In this document: positions 21,860 through 33,029 of the stretch, one piece after another
How positions within the stretch are numbered: position 1 is the stretch's first letter
How the letters are laid out: every line of letters begins with the position of its first letter
NCBI GenBank assembly: GCA_034509495.1
Contig: CM067515.1
Location: 19,062,620 to 19,126,619, forward strand
Direction of reading: 5' to 3'
Origin: Acestrorhynchus altus
Taxonomy: Eukaryota > Chordata > Actinopteri > Characiformes > Acestrorhynchidae
DNA: 64,000 nt
The notes under the pieces: generated by a model
What the model was told of the DNA's origin: nothing
Databases searched by the model: none
Seen by the model: only the letters and a program-made list of their open reading frames with translations
Made by a program: the position numbers and the translations under genes

Positions 21860-22855
21860 TTACTGTTGAATGGAGATTAGTATAAAATAAGAATTTATTC
21901 CAGTAATTTTAGTGCTTTTTCGTTGTTGCATTCATCCAGACGACTTTACACAGGATACAGAGCAGTTACAGGGTTCAAACCATGGAAAAACTAAACACAG
22001 ATGAAAGACATGTTTTTCTTTAGACAGGAACAATGTAAGGTAGGTGGATCTAATCAACATCGGAGTTGTTTATTAGTGATTTAATAATGAGGTACATGAA
22101 TTGGTAAATGAACAGATTTTTTCGGGAGAACCTTTCGGTACACTTTCAAGCACATCACATAGCACTCAAAATAAGTGCCTGATTATTCCTTCAATATGTC
22201 AAATTTAGCTTCATCTGAACTCCTGAAGTCTGATAACAGATATTGTGCTATTTTACATGACAGCTTTACTAATCGGGGAACTCCTGAAATCAGATAACGA
22301 TCATATTAGATATCTTTGATTAGTCCAATATGCAGATCTCGTTACTTCAGAATGACTACAATTATAACATAATATCTGTCTACAGGTTAAGTAGTAATCA
22401 ATTAGCACAACAGAACACACTGCTGTTTTGCGTCAACAGCATCTAGTGGTTAATTGATCAGCGGTTCTTTCAGAGTAGCCTTACAAGAGCCTGGCCATAT
22501 GGTACATTTCAAGCATGATTGCCCTCAAAACCTCCTCAAAGCCTTTTGACACTCATGACACCAACAGCATCGGCTTATGTGGCAGTTCCTCTTCAGTCCA
22601 GCTGACCAATCAGGCACTGCTCCTCTCAAATCTGCCCCCCCACCCTACGGCCTCTTGGGACACAGTGGCAGAGCGCTATGTAGCAGCGGTGACAGAAGAA
22701 CAGGGTTGTCAGGACTTGGTCTCACTTGCAGGCATTTTGTTGTTCTTCATGCCGATACCTGAGGGACCATTAAGCTGAAAATAATTGGCTCCAGATCTCC
22801 TCTGGCCATCGATCCATTGTGTCAGTGAACTCTCTGACACACAGTACACATGCAC
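21860..22855. other. Unassigned sequence, GC-richer to the right
   Basis: AT-rich to about 22440. From 22450 to 22800 it is higher-complexity with an 87-codon open frame (22515-22778) lacking any recognisable domain. It could be a conserved non-coding block, weakly supported. Confidence 0.35.
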
Positions 22856-22858
22856 AGA

Positions 22859-22859
<1 letters not shown>

Positions 22860-22922
<63 letters not shown>
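22860..22922. repeat. (AC)n microsatellite
   Basis: About 31 uninterrupted AC units. Confidence 0.98.
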
Positions 22923-22924
<2 letters not shown>

Positions 22925-23304
22925 CCAACCATGCTCAAACACACCACACTCAAATACATACACAATCCCAAATCCACACTGACACTCATATAAACCCACA
23001 CCAAAATGTATTAACATAAAGCATTTGAGCAAGATTAATATTTTCACATCAGCAGTAGCAGCACAGCTCTCCTAGAAAAACCCCCAACTTTATTATCCAC
23101 TGTTTATGAAGAATTCTGCAAAAACCAAGTGCATGTAAATGCTCTAATGTCCCCCATAAGTGAGGTTAACTGTAACAAACTGAGGACTAATTGTAACAGT
23201 TACAAAGCAGCGACACAAGCAATAATATGACACAAAAGAGATACATTAAAACATAATAAACTAGATAACGATAGAACTACTGACCTACAGAACATATAAT
23301 GTGC

Positions 23305-23322
23305 CTATATATATATATATAT
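23305..23322. repeat. (TA)n microsatellite
   Basis: Nine TA units. Confidence 0.9.
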
Positions 23323-23505
23323 GATTAAGTTTAGGTTTTATGGGCAAAGTTAGACTAGGTTAGGTTTAGGCTACAGTGGTTGCTTTGTAATATTCTTTGT
23401 TAAATTGTTTCATTTCTGCATGTCTGGGTTGTGCCAGTAATTTGTACATATGAACAAAAGTCAACCTATATTTAGTACACATTGCATAATATCTGAACAT
23501 TTTAT
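23315..23505 (+). repeat. Dispersed repeat, copy B of a pair
   Basis: TAGGTTTAGGCTACAGTGGT, GCATGTCTGGGTTGTG, TTTGTACATATGAACAAAAG and AGTACACATTGCATAATATC follow the same order as in the copy at 20026-20215. Confidence 0.55.
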
Positions 23506-23509
23506 TTAC

Positions 23510-24485
23510 ATATGTACAAATAACTCTAGAGATTAGGCCTGCAACAAGATTTTATGGGCATTTTCGTCTTCTCGTGTGAAAGGTGTACAAATTCTGTTTG
23601 TGTGGATGAGTTTTAACAGTGTGTTAAAATTAACCCCAGTGTGTAGAGGCTGTACTTTAGACTGCCTAGCTTTCACTGTGAGTTTATAAATGCAAATTAC
23701 ATGCTTGAAATGTTGCTATATGTACAGTCACCATTAGAACATGCTAATTAGAATAATATAGAAGTGCTTTATGTGACCTGTTCACAAAAAAACACAAATA
23801 CAAAAACATTCCTGTGTTCCTGGTGAATCTTTAGAGATATCTGTCCACTAGTGGCCACAACTCAGATGATGTTGCTATGGCAATATGAGAGGATGACCAA
23901 AAGCGTGTTCTTCTTGAATCTATTTAAAGGTCCATGTTACAGCTGACCCTGCCATTAAGTAGTTACCACATTGTTTACTATACTTATATACTACACTTTA
24001 TGCATACACTGAAAGACACTTACATACTCATTCTTAGTCAAACATGTTATACATACAGATACTCGCATACTCACAATATTCTTCTCTGTGTAATCTACAA
24101 TCCCACACTATGAGGATCATAAAACCTTTAGGAAGACGTCTGTTTATGTACATATCTGCTGATACTGGAACATAGAAATTGCAATTAAGTCCACCTGGAT
24201 CAGTATTAAACATAAGTAGTGCTGTTGATTGATTGGTCATGATTAACTGTGGCATTCATTAATATTAATTAATTATGTGATTCTGTGGTAGTCCTGTAGA
24301 GTCCTTACCATTAAATTAGAACACAACAGTCCTGTATGATCTGATAAAATAAAACACAATGAGTGAAGAAACACGATATTACTGATATACAGGTGTTGAA
24401 TATAGTACAAGTCAGACACATGACGCAATGGAGTTGTAGAGGTTCCTAATGGTGTCCAGTAATAATACAACCAATACAGCTTGAA
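23510..24485. other. Unassigned non-coding sequence
   Basis: A CTGTGGTAGTCCTGTAGAGTCC-like stretch near 24283 resembles part of the repeat at 9530-9840 but is too short to call. Otherwise nothing recognised. Confidence 0.4.
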
Positions 24486-24490
24486 TATTC

Positions 24491-25033
24491 TCACTCAGTG
24501 TTACTGCAAGTGTTGATTGTGTGATGGATAGGTCTGGCGATACAACCAGCCATGGCATATCTGTCTTCAAGGCCAGCTCTTGAGACTGCAACAGTATGCA
24601 GATGAGGCTTTCCTGTTAGAATAGTCTCAGTTGTCAAAGTACCTGTAACGAAGACCGAAGGTGATCTGGCATCTAAAATTGAACCCCACGCTATGACACC
24701 ATGCCTTCTGGTGTGATGCATGATAACAAACCCTTGTGCTTGGTGCTGACCATGGTGCTTCTATACATAGATTTGTTGGGTCATCTTCACCAAGACAAAG
24801 CAGGACTCATCACTGAAGATGACCCGCTGCCATTCTGACTCCACAACAATCTGGCGCAACACCCTTGCAGTCTTACATTGTAATCGTGTACAACTATTGC
24901 TTCGATGATTGACATCCCTAAATATGACCTTTTCTTTAGGGTTATATATGCAGTGAAGGAATAAAATGACAGTATTTTCATGCAGGAGACCACCATCACC
25001 TAAACACTTTCTTCCTGACTGCAATAGGTACAA
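24491..25033 (-). pseudogene. Tc1-like transposase relic 3
   Basis: Two broken minus-strand frames carry transposase motifs in order. At the high-coordinate side, QRVIFSDESCFVL (about 24785-24830) contains the first catalytic Asp of the DDE triad. Further on, HHTRRHGVIAWGSILDARSP and VFVTGTLT (24640-24721) correspond to the central VMVWGAI segment. The second and third catalytic residues are not preserved recognisably. Its wording differs from the other relics, so it probably belongs to another Tc1 lineage. Confidence 0.8.
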
Positions 25034-25239
25034 TCAGCAAATATCAGTGTGTAAAATTGTTCAGATCTAATCAAATCTGTCAGACATGGATCTGAGTATG
25101 ATTACATTGTGCATTCCATTACAAAATGTTTTAAATATAATAATAAACTATATGTAATATTAGCCCCCAAAATAATCACTTCCATTCCATTCCATGCACA
25201 TATTCATTTTGAATTTCCAAGTTTTTTTTAAATGTATTA

Positions 25240-25262
25240 ACACACACACACACACACACACA
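25240..25262. repeat. (CA)n microsatellite
   Basis: Eleven CA units beside the candidate regulatory block to the right. Confidence 0.95.
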
Positions 25263-25299
25263 CCCTCCAAGAAGTGCTTTGTCCTCTTAGTTCTTACTG

Positions 25300-25520
25300 T
25301 AAATCATTTATCAGTGATGGCCAACAGAGGTCGCTCTTTCCCTGTCCCACTCAGGGATGTATGCAGATGCCACGGCCACGACCTGAGAGATGGTGTTATT
25401 AATAACAAAGCTGGCCTTGCCTAAAGTGCATTTATCTTTCACTGTCTCTCTCCATCCTCATAAAGTCGGTGCCGCTTTCTATTCAATTTTTCTCAGTTTG
25501 TCATAATTGCCTCCCCCTGA
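25300..25520. promoter_or_regulatory. Candidate conserved non-coding element
   Basis: High-complexity sequence between two CA arrays. It contains TGTTATTAATAACAAAGC (a palindromic TTATTAATAA with an adjacent ACAAAG Sox/TCF-like word, about 25393) and CATAAAGTCGGTGCC (about 25458). No coding or repeat signature. Inference. Confidence 0.4.
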
Positions 25521-25522
25521 CA

Positions 25523-25523
<1 letters not shown>

Positions 25524-25575
<52 letters not shown>
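25524..25575. repeat. (CA)n microsatellite
   Basis: About 26 CA units separating two candidate regulatory blocks. Confidence 0.97.
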
Positions 25576-25579
<4 letters not shown>

Positions 25580-25589
25580 AAAGAGGACT

Positions 25590-26060
25590 TCCATCATCTA
25601 TACTGTATTAATATTAACGCAGACATTTCCACTGTGAGTCTGATGACAGTATTTCTCAAAAGCATCCTGCCATTTGTGAAACGATACTGTCCTCGCACAG
25701 CATTCATCAACATGCAAGAAAAAAAAAAAGAGGCTTGTTATCTGAGCGCCTGTGCCGACGTGTCATGGTAATTAGGGGTCTCTCCTTCTCCTCTGATTTA
25801 AAATTGATATTAATAACCTCTCCCCCCTCCCCACATGTACATGGAGCCGGCGCCATTAGAAAACAGGTCAGCGATAATTGAATGTGTTTGTTATATTTTC
25901 TTGCATTATGTACAATTAGACGGATTCTCTGATATTGGCCATGACAGAGCCTTCCAGGAGCGACGAGTTGTCAGATTAATTGGAGTTAATCGCGTGTCAC
26001 TGTACACATGGGCGGCGAGGAGAGGCCATAGTAGTGGAGCTCTAGCAGGGAGAAGGCTGA
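25590..26060. promoter_or_regulatory. Strong candidate conserved non-coding element
   Basis: The densest homeodomain-type block in the window: TAATTA at 25769-25774, TTGATATTAATAACC near 25804, GATAATTG at 25873-25880, CAATTAG at 25913-25919, TTAATTGG at 25977-25984 and TTAATC at 25986-25991. Retained CpGs (GAGCCGGCGCC, GCGACGAG) lie between them. The 76-codon open frame at 25835-26065 matches no family I know and lacks splice sites. Looks like a deeply conserved enhancer; no alignment is available to show it. Confidence 0.5.
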
Positions 26061-26620
26061 TATGAAACCAGAAAGAGCAGTGTCTGGAAGAGACGATGTT
26101 GAGCCCATGTAGAATTTGTGGGCCAACAATCTCTGATAATCAGCATTTTGTTGTGGTTAATACTGATACTCACCATCGATCGTTTTTATTATCCATGTGC
26201 AGCGGGTAGCACCAAATACTGGGCCCCAGGCTCAGTAGTTTGTTTGGGATTTGATTTGAATCTAATTCCTTGTTTTCACTCTTTCACTTGTTCTCTAAAT
26301 GAATGGACATTAAAAAGAAAACAACAGACAGTTAAGAATAACTAATGATCAGCAGCGTTGTGATAGTTCCGTCTACAGTAAGAGAAAGTGTCAAAATTAG
26401 AAACTCAAATTGATATTATTCCTATGTCTTTTGATGGACCTTCCATACAGAGTATTCAGTGGTGACTGGTTCAGGCCTTACATGTCCTCTCCATAGAAAT
26501 GCAAAATTCTGCTTGCCTCTCTAGAGGATGGAAACAAATATAGGTGCACATCAGTTGATCTAGGTTGAACTAAATGAATTTTAAGGTTTAAAATGGTGAA
26601 GAATTTGATAGGTCAACCTA
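26060..26620. other. Unassigned non-coding sequence
   Basis: Nothing recognised beyond scattered short AT-rich words. Confidence 0.5.
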
Positions 26621-26965
26621 TCGCTGTTGAGACAATGTCTTTTTAAATTTGAGGGGTGCTGCATCTTGTATGTAAAAGGAAGGATGCAGGATGCTCATAA
26701 CAGAGGTTTGATTGACAAGTTTTACCTCATAGGGAGAGACTTCCTCTCGTTTGTTTCATTTGGTTGGCCAGGGGTGGTTTAGTCCCTCGTCATTTGTTTC
26801 GTTTGTTAGACTGGGGGATGTGTGTGTGTGTTGGAGGGTGGGGCTGATGCCCCTTCATTGGTTTTGTTCATAAAAATGTAGCCAGGACCCTACTGCCCCT
26901 CATATATGGCAAGTTTTACTGTAACTCTCAATAAATAATCCTGGCACAGTACAACCAACACTATT
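26620..26965 (+). mobile_element. Possible LTR fragment
   Basis: It contains a CATAAAAATG TATA-like word (about 26869) followed about 60 bp later by CTCAATAAATAATCCTGG (about 26926), a spacing seen in LTR promoters and polyadenylation sites. Repeated TCATTTGTTTCGTTTG-like words precede it. No clear TG...CA ends or target duplication were found, so the call is weak. Confidence 0.25.
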
Positions 26966-26969
26966 TTTT

Positions 26970-27500
26970 TTCTATTGACTCCACTACTGAAACCTATGGT
27001 GTGTTCAAAATAGCTCAACAGCGAATGCGATGTAGAGAATTGAAAATGAGCTCATTGTTGAACCATTCTGCACATGGAGCTGGTTTCATTACTGCTACTA
27101 CTCCCAGTCAGTGACATATAAACAAAGTCCAGAAGACCCCAGAATGAATTTTCTTATCTAAAAGAAATTGGTTCAACAAAACAAAACAAAAAAAGGTGTT
27201 GCATTTGATCACACTGTCCACTGTCAGTTTCAGTTTATATTGGTAATCACTCCAATTACTAAGCACCAAACCTATGCAAGGGCTTGTTTGGCTGTATATT
27301 CCGACATAGCACAGCGAACAAAAGTTGCGCTGGACAGTTTGCCATTGGATGTTTCAAGAACTTAATCCTTAGTCCTTGAATAAATATTTTGCCATGATAT
27401 TCACTAAAACCCAAGGTTTTAAACTTCTCATGTAAAATTGCAGTTTAAGAGATTAAAGAAATTGGTTTTTGCATGACAACGGTGCAAAAGTAATACATTC
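26970..27500. other. Unassigned non-coding sequence
   Basis: No gene or named repeat recognised. Confidence 0.5.
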
Positions 27501-27507
27501 TCTTTAA

Positions 27508-27860
27508 CTAGCCTATGGTGAACTGTGGGATATGTTTTGGATCATTATCCTGTTGCAGAAACCATCCTCTTTTCAGTTCCAGCATTTTAACAGAAGGTTT
27601 GACATTTCCATTCAGGATTTGCTGGTATTTTGTGGAGTCAATTCTTCTTTCCACCCGCCAGTGCCACTGGTGGTAACTCCCAAGCATTATAGATCCACCA
27701 GTCCATCTTTTAATGGAGTTTATTTTGTTCTCCAAGCATTACTTTGCTCATTATGGCCAAAGAAATCTATTTTGACGTCCAAAACTCATCTGGCTTTTTC
27801 TGTGATCTGTTGCATACGTCAAACAGTGAGTTTTGTGAGAAGGTCACTATTAAAGTGACT
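27508..27860 (-). pseudogene. Tc1-like transposase relic 4
   Basis: The minus strand reads WTGGSIMLGSYHQWHW, STKYQQILNGNVKPSVK, LELKRGWFLQQDNDPKH, covering the GGSIMLWG segment and the second catalytic Asp in QQDNDPKH (about 27530-27555). Upstream, DEFWTSK stands where WTDE with the first catalytic Asp is expected, so that residue is lost. Stops and a frameshift break the remainder. About one third of a normal 340-residue transposase survives. Confidence 0.85.
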
Positions 27861-27939
27861 GTAACTTGATGTAAGACAGCAATGTTTGTGCAAGCAGTGG
27901 AATGGTGAGCCACCTTTTTGATTCAGGCAGGTTCCTGGA

Positions 27940-28165
27940 TATAACATGAAAACGGTGCTTCAAATGGTTCTTTAAAGGATGTTGTAGTAGGACCACTTGT
28001 GGTTCTGTAAACAGCAATGTTTGTTCTAGAGATCCTTTACATCATTTGATGGTTCTTCAGACCTTTAAAAGGTTCTTCACTCTCACATCTCCTTTACACA
28101 CAATGTTCTTTATGGAACCAAAAGTGGTTCTTCTATGGCTTTGCTTAAAAAACAATCTGAAGCAC
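27940..28165. mobile_element. GGTTCTT-rich non-autonomous repeat, copy 1
   Basis: Seven or more GGTTC(T/C) words and their complements (AACC) recur every 15-40 bp, for example AAATGGTTCTTTAAAGGATG, GATGGTTCTTCAGACC, AAAGGTTCTTCACTC and AAAGTGGTTCTTC. This is a familiar fish MITE-like family. A related copy lies at 33030-33530. Confidence 0.6.
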
Positions 28166-28169
28166 CTTT

Positions 28170-28480
28170 TTTTGTGTTGTGTGTAAATATTTGTGGACAC
28201 ACCTTCTAATGCATTCAGGTATTTTATGTTGCACTATGTCTGAACCAATTGGCATCACACCTAATGCCAGGTATGGCTAGAGGGGTATAAAGCCCCCTAG
28301 CATTGAGCTGTATTTAGTGAAACTGTAATCTCTGGAATGATGGTGCTCGAGTCCATAGTTCTTGGATGAGTTGGGGATGAGGAGGGTGGTGATCATCCAA
28401 CATCCTGACCTCACTAAAACATTTGTTGCTTTCTGCAATCATATCCTCACTGCATTGCTCCAGAAAGCCTTAGCCTTTGA
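28170..28480 (+). mobile_element. Tc1-derived non-autonomous repeat
   Basis: It opens with AATATTTGTGGACACACCTT and continues with CTAATGCCAGGTATGGC, GGGGTATAAAGC, CTCTGGAATGATGG and GGATGAGTTGGGGATGAGG, then CCTGACCTCACTAAAAC. These are fused remnants of the two sides of a fish Tc1 element as I remember it: an internally deleted, non-coding derivative. Confidence 0.6.
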
Positions 28481-28965
28481 AAGCCTAAACTGAGCATTTC
28501 AGACAGTTACAACAAAAGCAGGATAAATCATTAATACTACTGTAAATAGACATCCACAGAAAAATTAAGTGACCAGTCCAATAGACTGGTGGAGAAGCAC
28601 GTCAAAGCATGAAAGGTGTGACTGACAATCAGACTTACTTCAGCAAATAGTGATTTGATGTGCTTTAATTATTGTATTTCCTAAATAATAATTCCTTTAC
28701 TTGCTGCTTGTTGCAACCTCAGTTACAAACTCCACTTGTGTCCATTGTCTATTGTGCATTCTTATTGTGATGTTTTGATGAATAAAAGTACATTTAAGAT
28801 TATTAAAAACATCCTACAAAATGTGGTATGGAGTGGTGTCTTAATTTTCTATTAATTTTACATTCACTTTACATTGATATATAGAAGGAGAAATAAAAAA
28901 ATATATAGACACGTTGATAAAGAGATATAGATAGCTTATATACACGCCCTGTCGAGTATGTTCAG
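28480..28965. other. AT-rich unassigned sequence
   Basis: AT-rich. GAATAAAAGTACATTTAAG (28779) weakly resembles an internal word of the TTAA-bounded family at 44515 but is too short to assign. Confidence 0.4.
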
Positions 28966-29180
28966 TTAGGTGGATGAAACTGACTTTTTCATGTTAATTA
29001 CAATAAGTTCAGGGCGGTGATATTCGTTCCTAATTGTGGTCGGAGACTGGGCTGAAAATGGCTGCCTGGCTGCTAATTGTGCTCTTTTTAATGGGAAGAT
29101 GCTGTATAATAGCTTTGACCCTCGACCCCTTTTAGGTGACTACAGCTCATTACGATGATCTGTGAGTGTCACTGGTGTGT
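28965..29180. promoter_or_regulatory. Candidate conserved non-coding element
   Basis: Contains CATGTTAATTACAATAAG (TTAATTA at 28994-29000), TTCCTAATTGTGGTCGG (about 29027) and GCTGCTAATTGTGC followed by TTTTTAATGGG (29068-29096). Three TAATT cores lie in 100 bp amid high-complexity sequence. No coding frame. Inference. Confidence 0.42.
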
Positions 29181-29373
29181 GTGCACACACGCTTTGATAT
29201 TTGGAATACTAAATAGCCTTATAGCTTGTTGACACCTTACCTCACACCACACACACACAATAGTTGTAAACATCCACAGAAGACCATGGTGCAGGCAGAG
29301 ACACTGCACTTCAAAACCTATAGTTTTCTTCCGGTTTATTTTCTTTTCAGTGTCTTATCCTGTTCGCATTTAT

Positions 29374-29376
<3 letters not shown>

Positions 29377-29404
<28 letters not shown>
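29377..29404. repeat. (CT)n microsatellite and pyrimidine-rich tract
   Basis: A clean CT array that continues as a C/T-biased stretch to about 29710. Open frames through it are Leu/Ser/Pro-rich artefacts. Confidence 0.9.
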
Positions 29405-29408
<4 letters not shown>

Positions 29409-29799
29409 CCTCTCTCTCTCCTTTCTTTTGGTCTGCTTCCCACTAGAGTGCCGACACAATCCTCGCTCTTCGTTCCTCGATTTAAATGCCTCCACTCTAC
29501 ACAGGGCTGAGCCCCTCACTCCATCCTTTTTCTTCTCTCTTCCCGCTCCCCCTCCTCTCTGGCTGCACCTTTCCCCTTCTTTCTCTTCATGCCTCTTTCC
29601 AGGCCCTCCTCTATGACCCTTGGCCTGTGCTCTCTCTTTTCTATTAATGCTCCTCGTCCTTCACCTCCTCCTCCTCCTGTTCTTCCTCTTTTTCTCTTCA
29701 CCTCTCTCCATCTCACTCTGCCTGACAATGAACTTCAGATTAAACTGACCAAATTTCATTCCTTTTTAAAGACAGCTTGCTGAGCTGTAGACCTCTACG

Positions 29800-30370
29800 T
29801 CACATGAAGTCTTTTACACACAACTCTGTCCTCAGGTGTATGTAAAGGCTCGCAATCTCACAGATTGCAAAACTGTCGGTGGAATCAGCAGCTCGCTCAG
29901 CTCATAAAGATTTATTGAAGGCGAGTGAGGTATCAGGGGGTAGCAAGTTATTGACGAGGGTTTGTTAGTGCGAAGACTGACATTTCTGCACTTCAACGTT
30001 TACTTGAGCCTAAATTGATTTTGCTGGGATACTCCCCTCAGGACAAAATCATTGGTGTATATTATGAATATGCATAAGCTGAAGATGAGTTTATGCTTTT
30101 AATACTCATTTCCTCTCCCACAAACACTGCCATGCAGGTCCAGGGCCCGTTTCTAAGTAAATCACTTCATAAATACAGAACCTCTTCCTCCTAAATCCTC
30201 TTTAAGGTCCATTGGGGTAATGTTACTTGTACGAGATTAAGAAGGCCTACCAGATATGACTCACATGAACTTATTTAGATTTGCGCTTCAGTAACACCCC
30301 CAATGCTCTTAATAATTTAGCAGTGTTTGGGGGGTCGTTAGCAAAATAAAGACTGACAGCTTGAAGTGAT
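29800..30370. promoter_or_regulatory. Candidate conserved non-coding element
   Basis: A long high-complexity stretch with CAATCTCACAGATTGC (imperfect inverted repeat, about 29854), ATTATGAATATGCATAAGC (POU-like ATGCATAA near 30070), GAGATTAAGAAGGCC and CTCTTAATAATTTAGCAG (about 30306). No repeat signature, no exon. Inference. Confidence 0.38.
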
Positions 30371-30999
30371 ATCACGCCTGCTTGATGTAGGGAACACTTT
30401 TTCCTGAACAAAATGCTAACACGATAAAATTAGCGCACTGTGGTAAACGAGGCTGCGGTTGCAGGCGGAAGGAAAACAACGTGGCAAACTGTGAGCTAGC
30501 GAGGCTAGCAGCGCTAAGGAACAAACACAAAAGAAAGTGAAAGTTAAATGCTGAATGCTTACTACAGACTGAAAAAAAACCCTCCACCAGCAAACGAGCG
30601 AGATCCGTTCTGCTCTAAAATTCACAAACAAGGGCTAAAAATATCAAAAAGGGCGGCCTTTAAACTTGGGCTTTTTAGTCGTCGCCTCTGCTTGTGTGAA
30701 AGCTCTGCCGGTTTGACTCACCCTCGCTCTTTCCCCTGAGCCGTGGAGACCCTGTCTCTGGAGGAACTTCCCGAACTGAGAAAAATGTCAAATTTGAGTG
30801 GCGAAGCAGGTTATCAGAAGCTATAAGCCAATGCTTTGATCATCACAGAAGCAGCCCCAAAACTTCTTCATTTCACACCTGACAGGAGGAGACCCCTTGG
30901 TGGAGACAGCGTTGGGGTTGCAGTGAGAAAAGAGAGTGGTTCAACACAGAACACATGTAATACTAGTCAAAATGTATAGAAGTGATGAATAAAACCAAA
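30371..30999. other. Unassigned, moderately GC-rich sequence
   Basis: High-complexity with some CpGs (GAGCGAGATCCGTTC). Could extend the preceding candidate regulatory block, but nothing specific is seen. Confidence 0.35.
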
Positions 31000-31072
31000 A
31001 TAGTATAGAACACAATAGAATAGAAGAGAATATAATAAACAATAAAACTGTATAGAATAGAATAGAATTGGA
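31000..31072. repeat. Degenerate (TAGAA)n repeat
   Basis: Imperfect tandem AATAGAATAGAA-type pentamers with variants, interrupted by AATAAAAC. Confidence 0.75.
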
Positions 31073-31271
31073 TTTGACAATGAAATTGTTGGAAGCAAAT
31101 GCTTGCATTCTTAAATCTTTGAACCAACAGGTAAAATGTGATAACAGCATCATTTATTTATTCGGCTAATAAGTAAGAATATGTTTTGGATAAAGTTCAA
31201 GGATTAGTTAGTGAAAAATAATCGGCTAGTTTTCTGTGCATGCACTAACCCCACTCTCAGAATAATTACAC

Positions 31272-31298
31272 TGTGTGTGTGTGTGTGTGTGCGCGCGC
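31272..31298. repeat. (TG)n-(CG)n alternating tract
   Basis: Nine TG units followed by GCGCGCGC, an alternating purine-pyrimidine run with Z-DNA potential. Confidence 0.9.
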
Positions 31299-31299
31299 A

Positions 31300-32585
31300 T
31301 TCCTGCGCCTCCTCACTTGCTGTTTCTAGCTCCTACACCCTCTGCTCTCCCTCACGTTGTTGGTCTGAACTGGGTCTGTGCCGGGGTCTCTGCCCCACAC
31401 TGACAGATGGGAGCCCACTAACCTTTCAGTGTGTCACTGGGAAGTCCCTCACTTTCTGTAGGGGGTCCAGTCTTTTCATCCCTAAATCTAGGCTTGGGTG
31501 GGGTGATGCCATTTGTTCTTTGCCACCCCACTACCGTTCATTTGCGTCTGTGCTGTGTGGCTGTACCCTGCTTCGTGCAGAGGCGTGTTGTACTGTATGT
31601 AAATGGAGAAATGATGAAATAAGGCCCGTTGCGAGTAGAAAGGCAATTTTTTGCCTTTGCTCATAGAACTCAGTAAAGTTGGATTCAAAGGATGTATGCA
31701 CAGTTCGGCTGATAGTTAACCTCTCTCCATCTCTTGCTCCCTCGCTACCCCCTTTTCTCCCTCTCTCCAGGACTGTGCTTCTCAGTGCATTATTGATCTG
31801 AGCGGAGGGTTAAATAAAACATGGCCACACGTTCATTGTCAGCGAATGTACAGAGAATAGAGTAAGCACGTTGGAGTGGAACTGAAGGAATGAAAAATGC
31901 GCTCGACGAGCCACATAACGCAAGGCATGATGCACTATTTCACAAACAGCTTACCAAAAGTCACAGAATACAGTCTTGCATAGGGCTGGAGTACAGACAA
32001 GTTTGAAATCCTGAAGCTTTGGAGAGATGTACATATAACTGTAGCTGCCTGTTTTCATACAACATAGGGACATGGATTCATATAACCAGGTTTATTAACC
32101 AATATGTCTTTTTTTAACAGTGATTTATAATTTGTAAGGTTACTTCTCTACACTGCCAAATGGGATTTTAAATGAAGCAATCAAGATGTGGAGTAACAAA
32201 AATATTTAATGAACTGTTTAGGAATTACAGCCACTTTTTACACAGTCCTTTCATTTTCACATGTAATTTAAATAGTAATTAGATAAATGCCTACTATGTA
32301 GTTTCATGTCCTAGTGTTGCCTGTTGCCTCATTATTTCACAAAAGTATAAGGAAATAAAAAGTCTAGAGTTAAATTTGTGTCTGGAGTTCACATTTGGTA
32401 GGTCAAGATTCTTTGAACAGATGAATGTAAGATTAAATATCATTGATAAAGGAGTAGTGCTTTTTTCCGTATGTAGTTCATCTGAACCTACTTCTGGAAT
32501 TGAACATGAACATACAGTGGCTGGCCTGTGCAGAGAAGTCAGCAACAATGTTATCAGCTAATTCTGATGCACAGCCCAGCATATG
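31300..32585. other. Unassigned non-coding sequence
   Basis: An open plus-strand frame at 31211-31666 begins in the (TG)n and has no recognisable domain. Nothing else is supported here. Confidence 0.45.
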
Positions 32586-32589
32586 AATT

Positions 32590-32860
32590 AGTAACACCCC
32601 TTTGGCCAGAAATCACAACTAGCAAACACTTCTTGTAGCCAGATGAAAATGTGTCAGTACATAAGTGTATTTTCCCCACTCTTTTTTTGCAGATGACCTT
32701 CAGTTCTGAGATGTTCTCCATACATTGTTCTCTAAGGTCTGTTCACAAATTATCTATGATGTTTTGGTCAGGGGGACTGTGAGGGCCCCAAAGAGCAACG
32801 AGTTCCTTTTTTGAAATGCAGAGGTTTTGCTGATTGTGATGAAAAACACAAAGCCTGTTT
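32590..32860 (-). pseudogene. Tc1-like transposase relic 5 (C-terminal fragment)
   Basis: The minus strand reads PHSPPDQNIIDNL, stop, TDLREQCMENISELKVICKK, RVGKIHL. This matches the end of Tc1 transposases (SPDLN-IEN-W-DLK, then a TELK-FCKEEWAKIP block). The conserved Trp after IENL is now a stop and the third catalytic Glu is replaced by Asp (about 32760). Inactive. Confidence 0.8.
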
Positions 32861-33029
32861 CATATGTGGCACAGATGAATGCTAGGGGCACCATCCAACC
32901 AATTCATAAAAAAAGTACATTTTAACTTTTAAGAAAATTTTGAATGTCTGACTAAACAAACTGTTAGTTTAAAATAAAGTATTGGGAGCTCCAAGTGGCA
33001 CAGTGGACTACATTTTGACTTCAAATTTT

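Noticed and set aside
24275..24330. Possible third copy of the repeat at 9530
   Set aside because: Only about 35 bp resemble the family, with no end sequence.
25835..26065. 76-codon open frame in the candidate enhancer
   Set aside because: No protein similarity known to me and motif content fits regulatory DNA better.
28779..28850. Another TTAA-family fragment
   Set aside because: Only about 20 bp of similarity in an AT-rich stretch.
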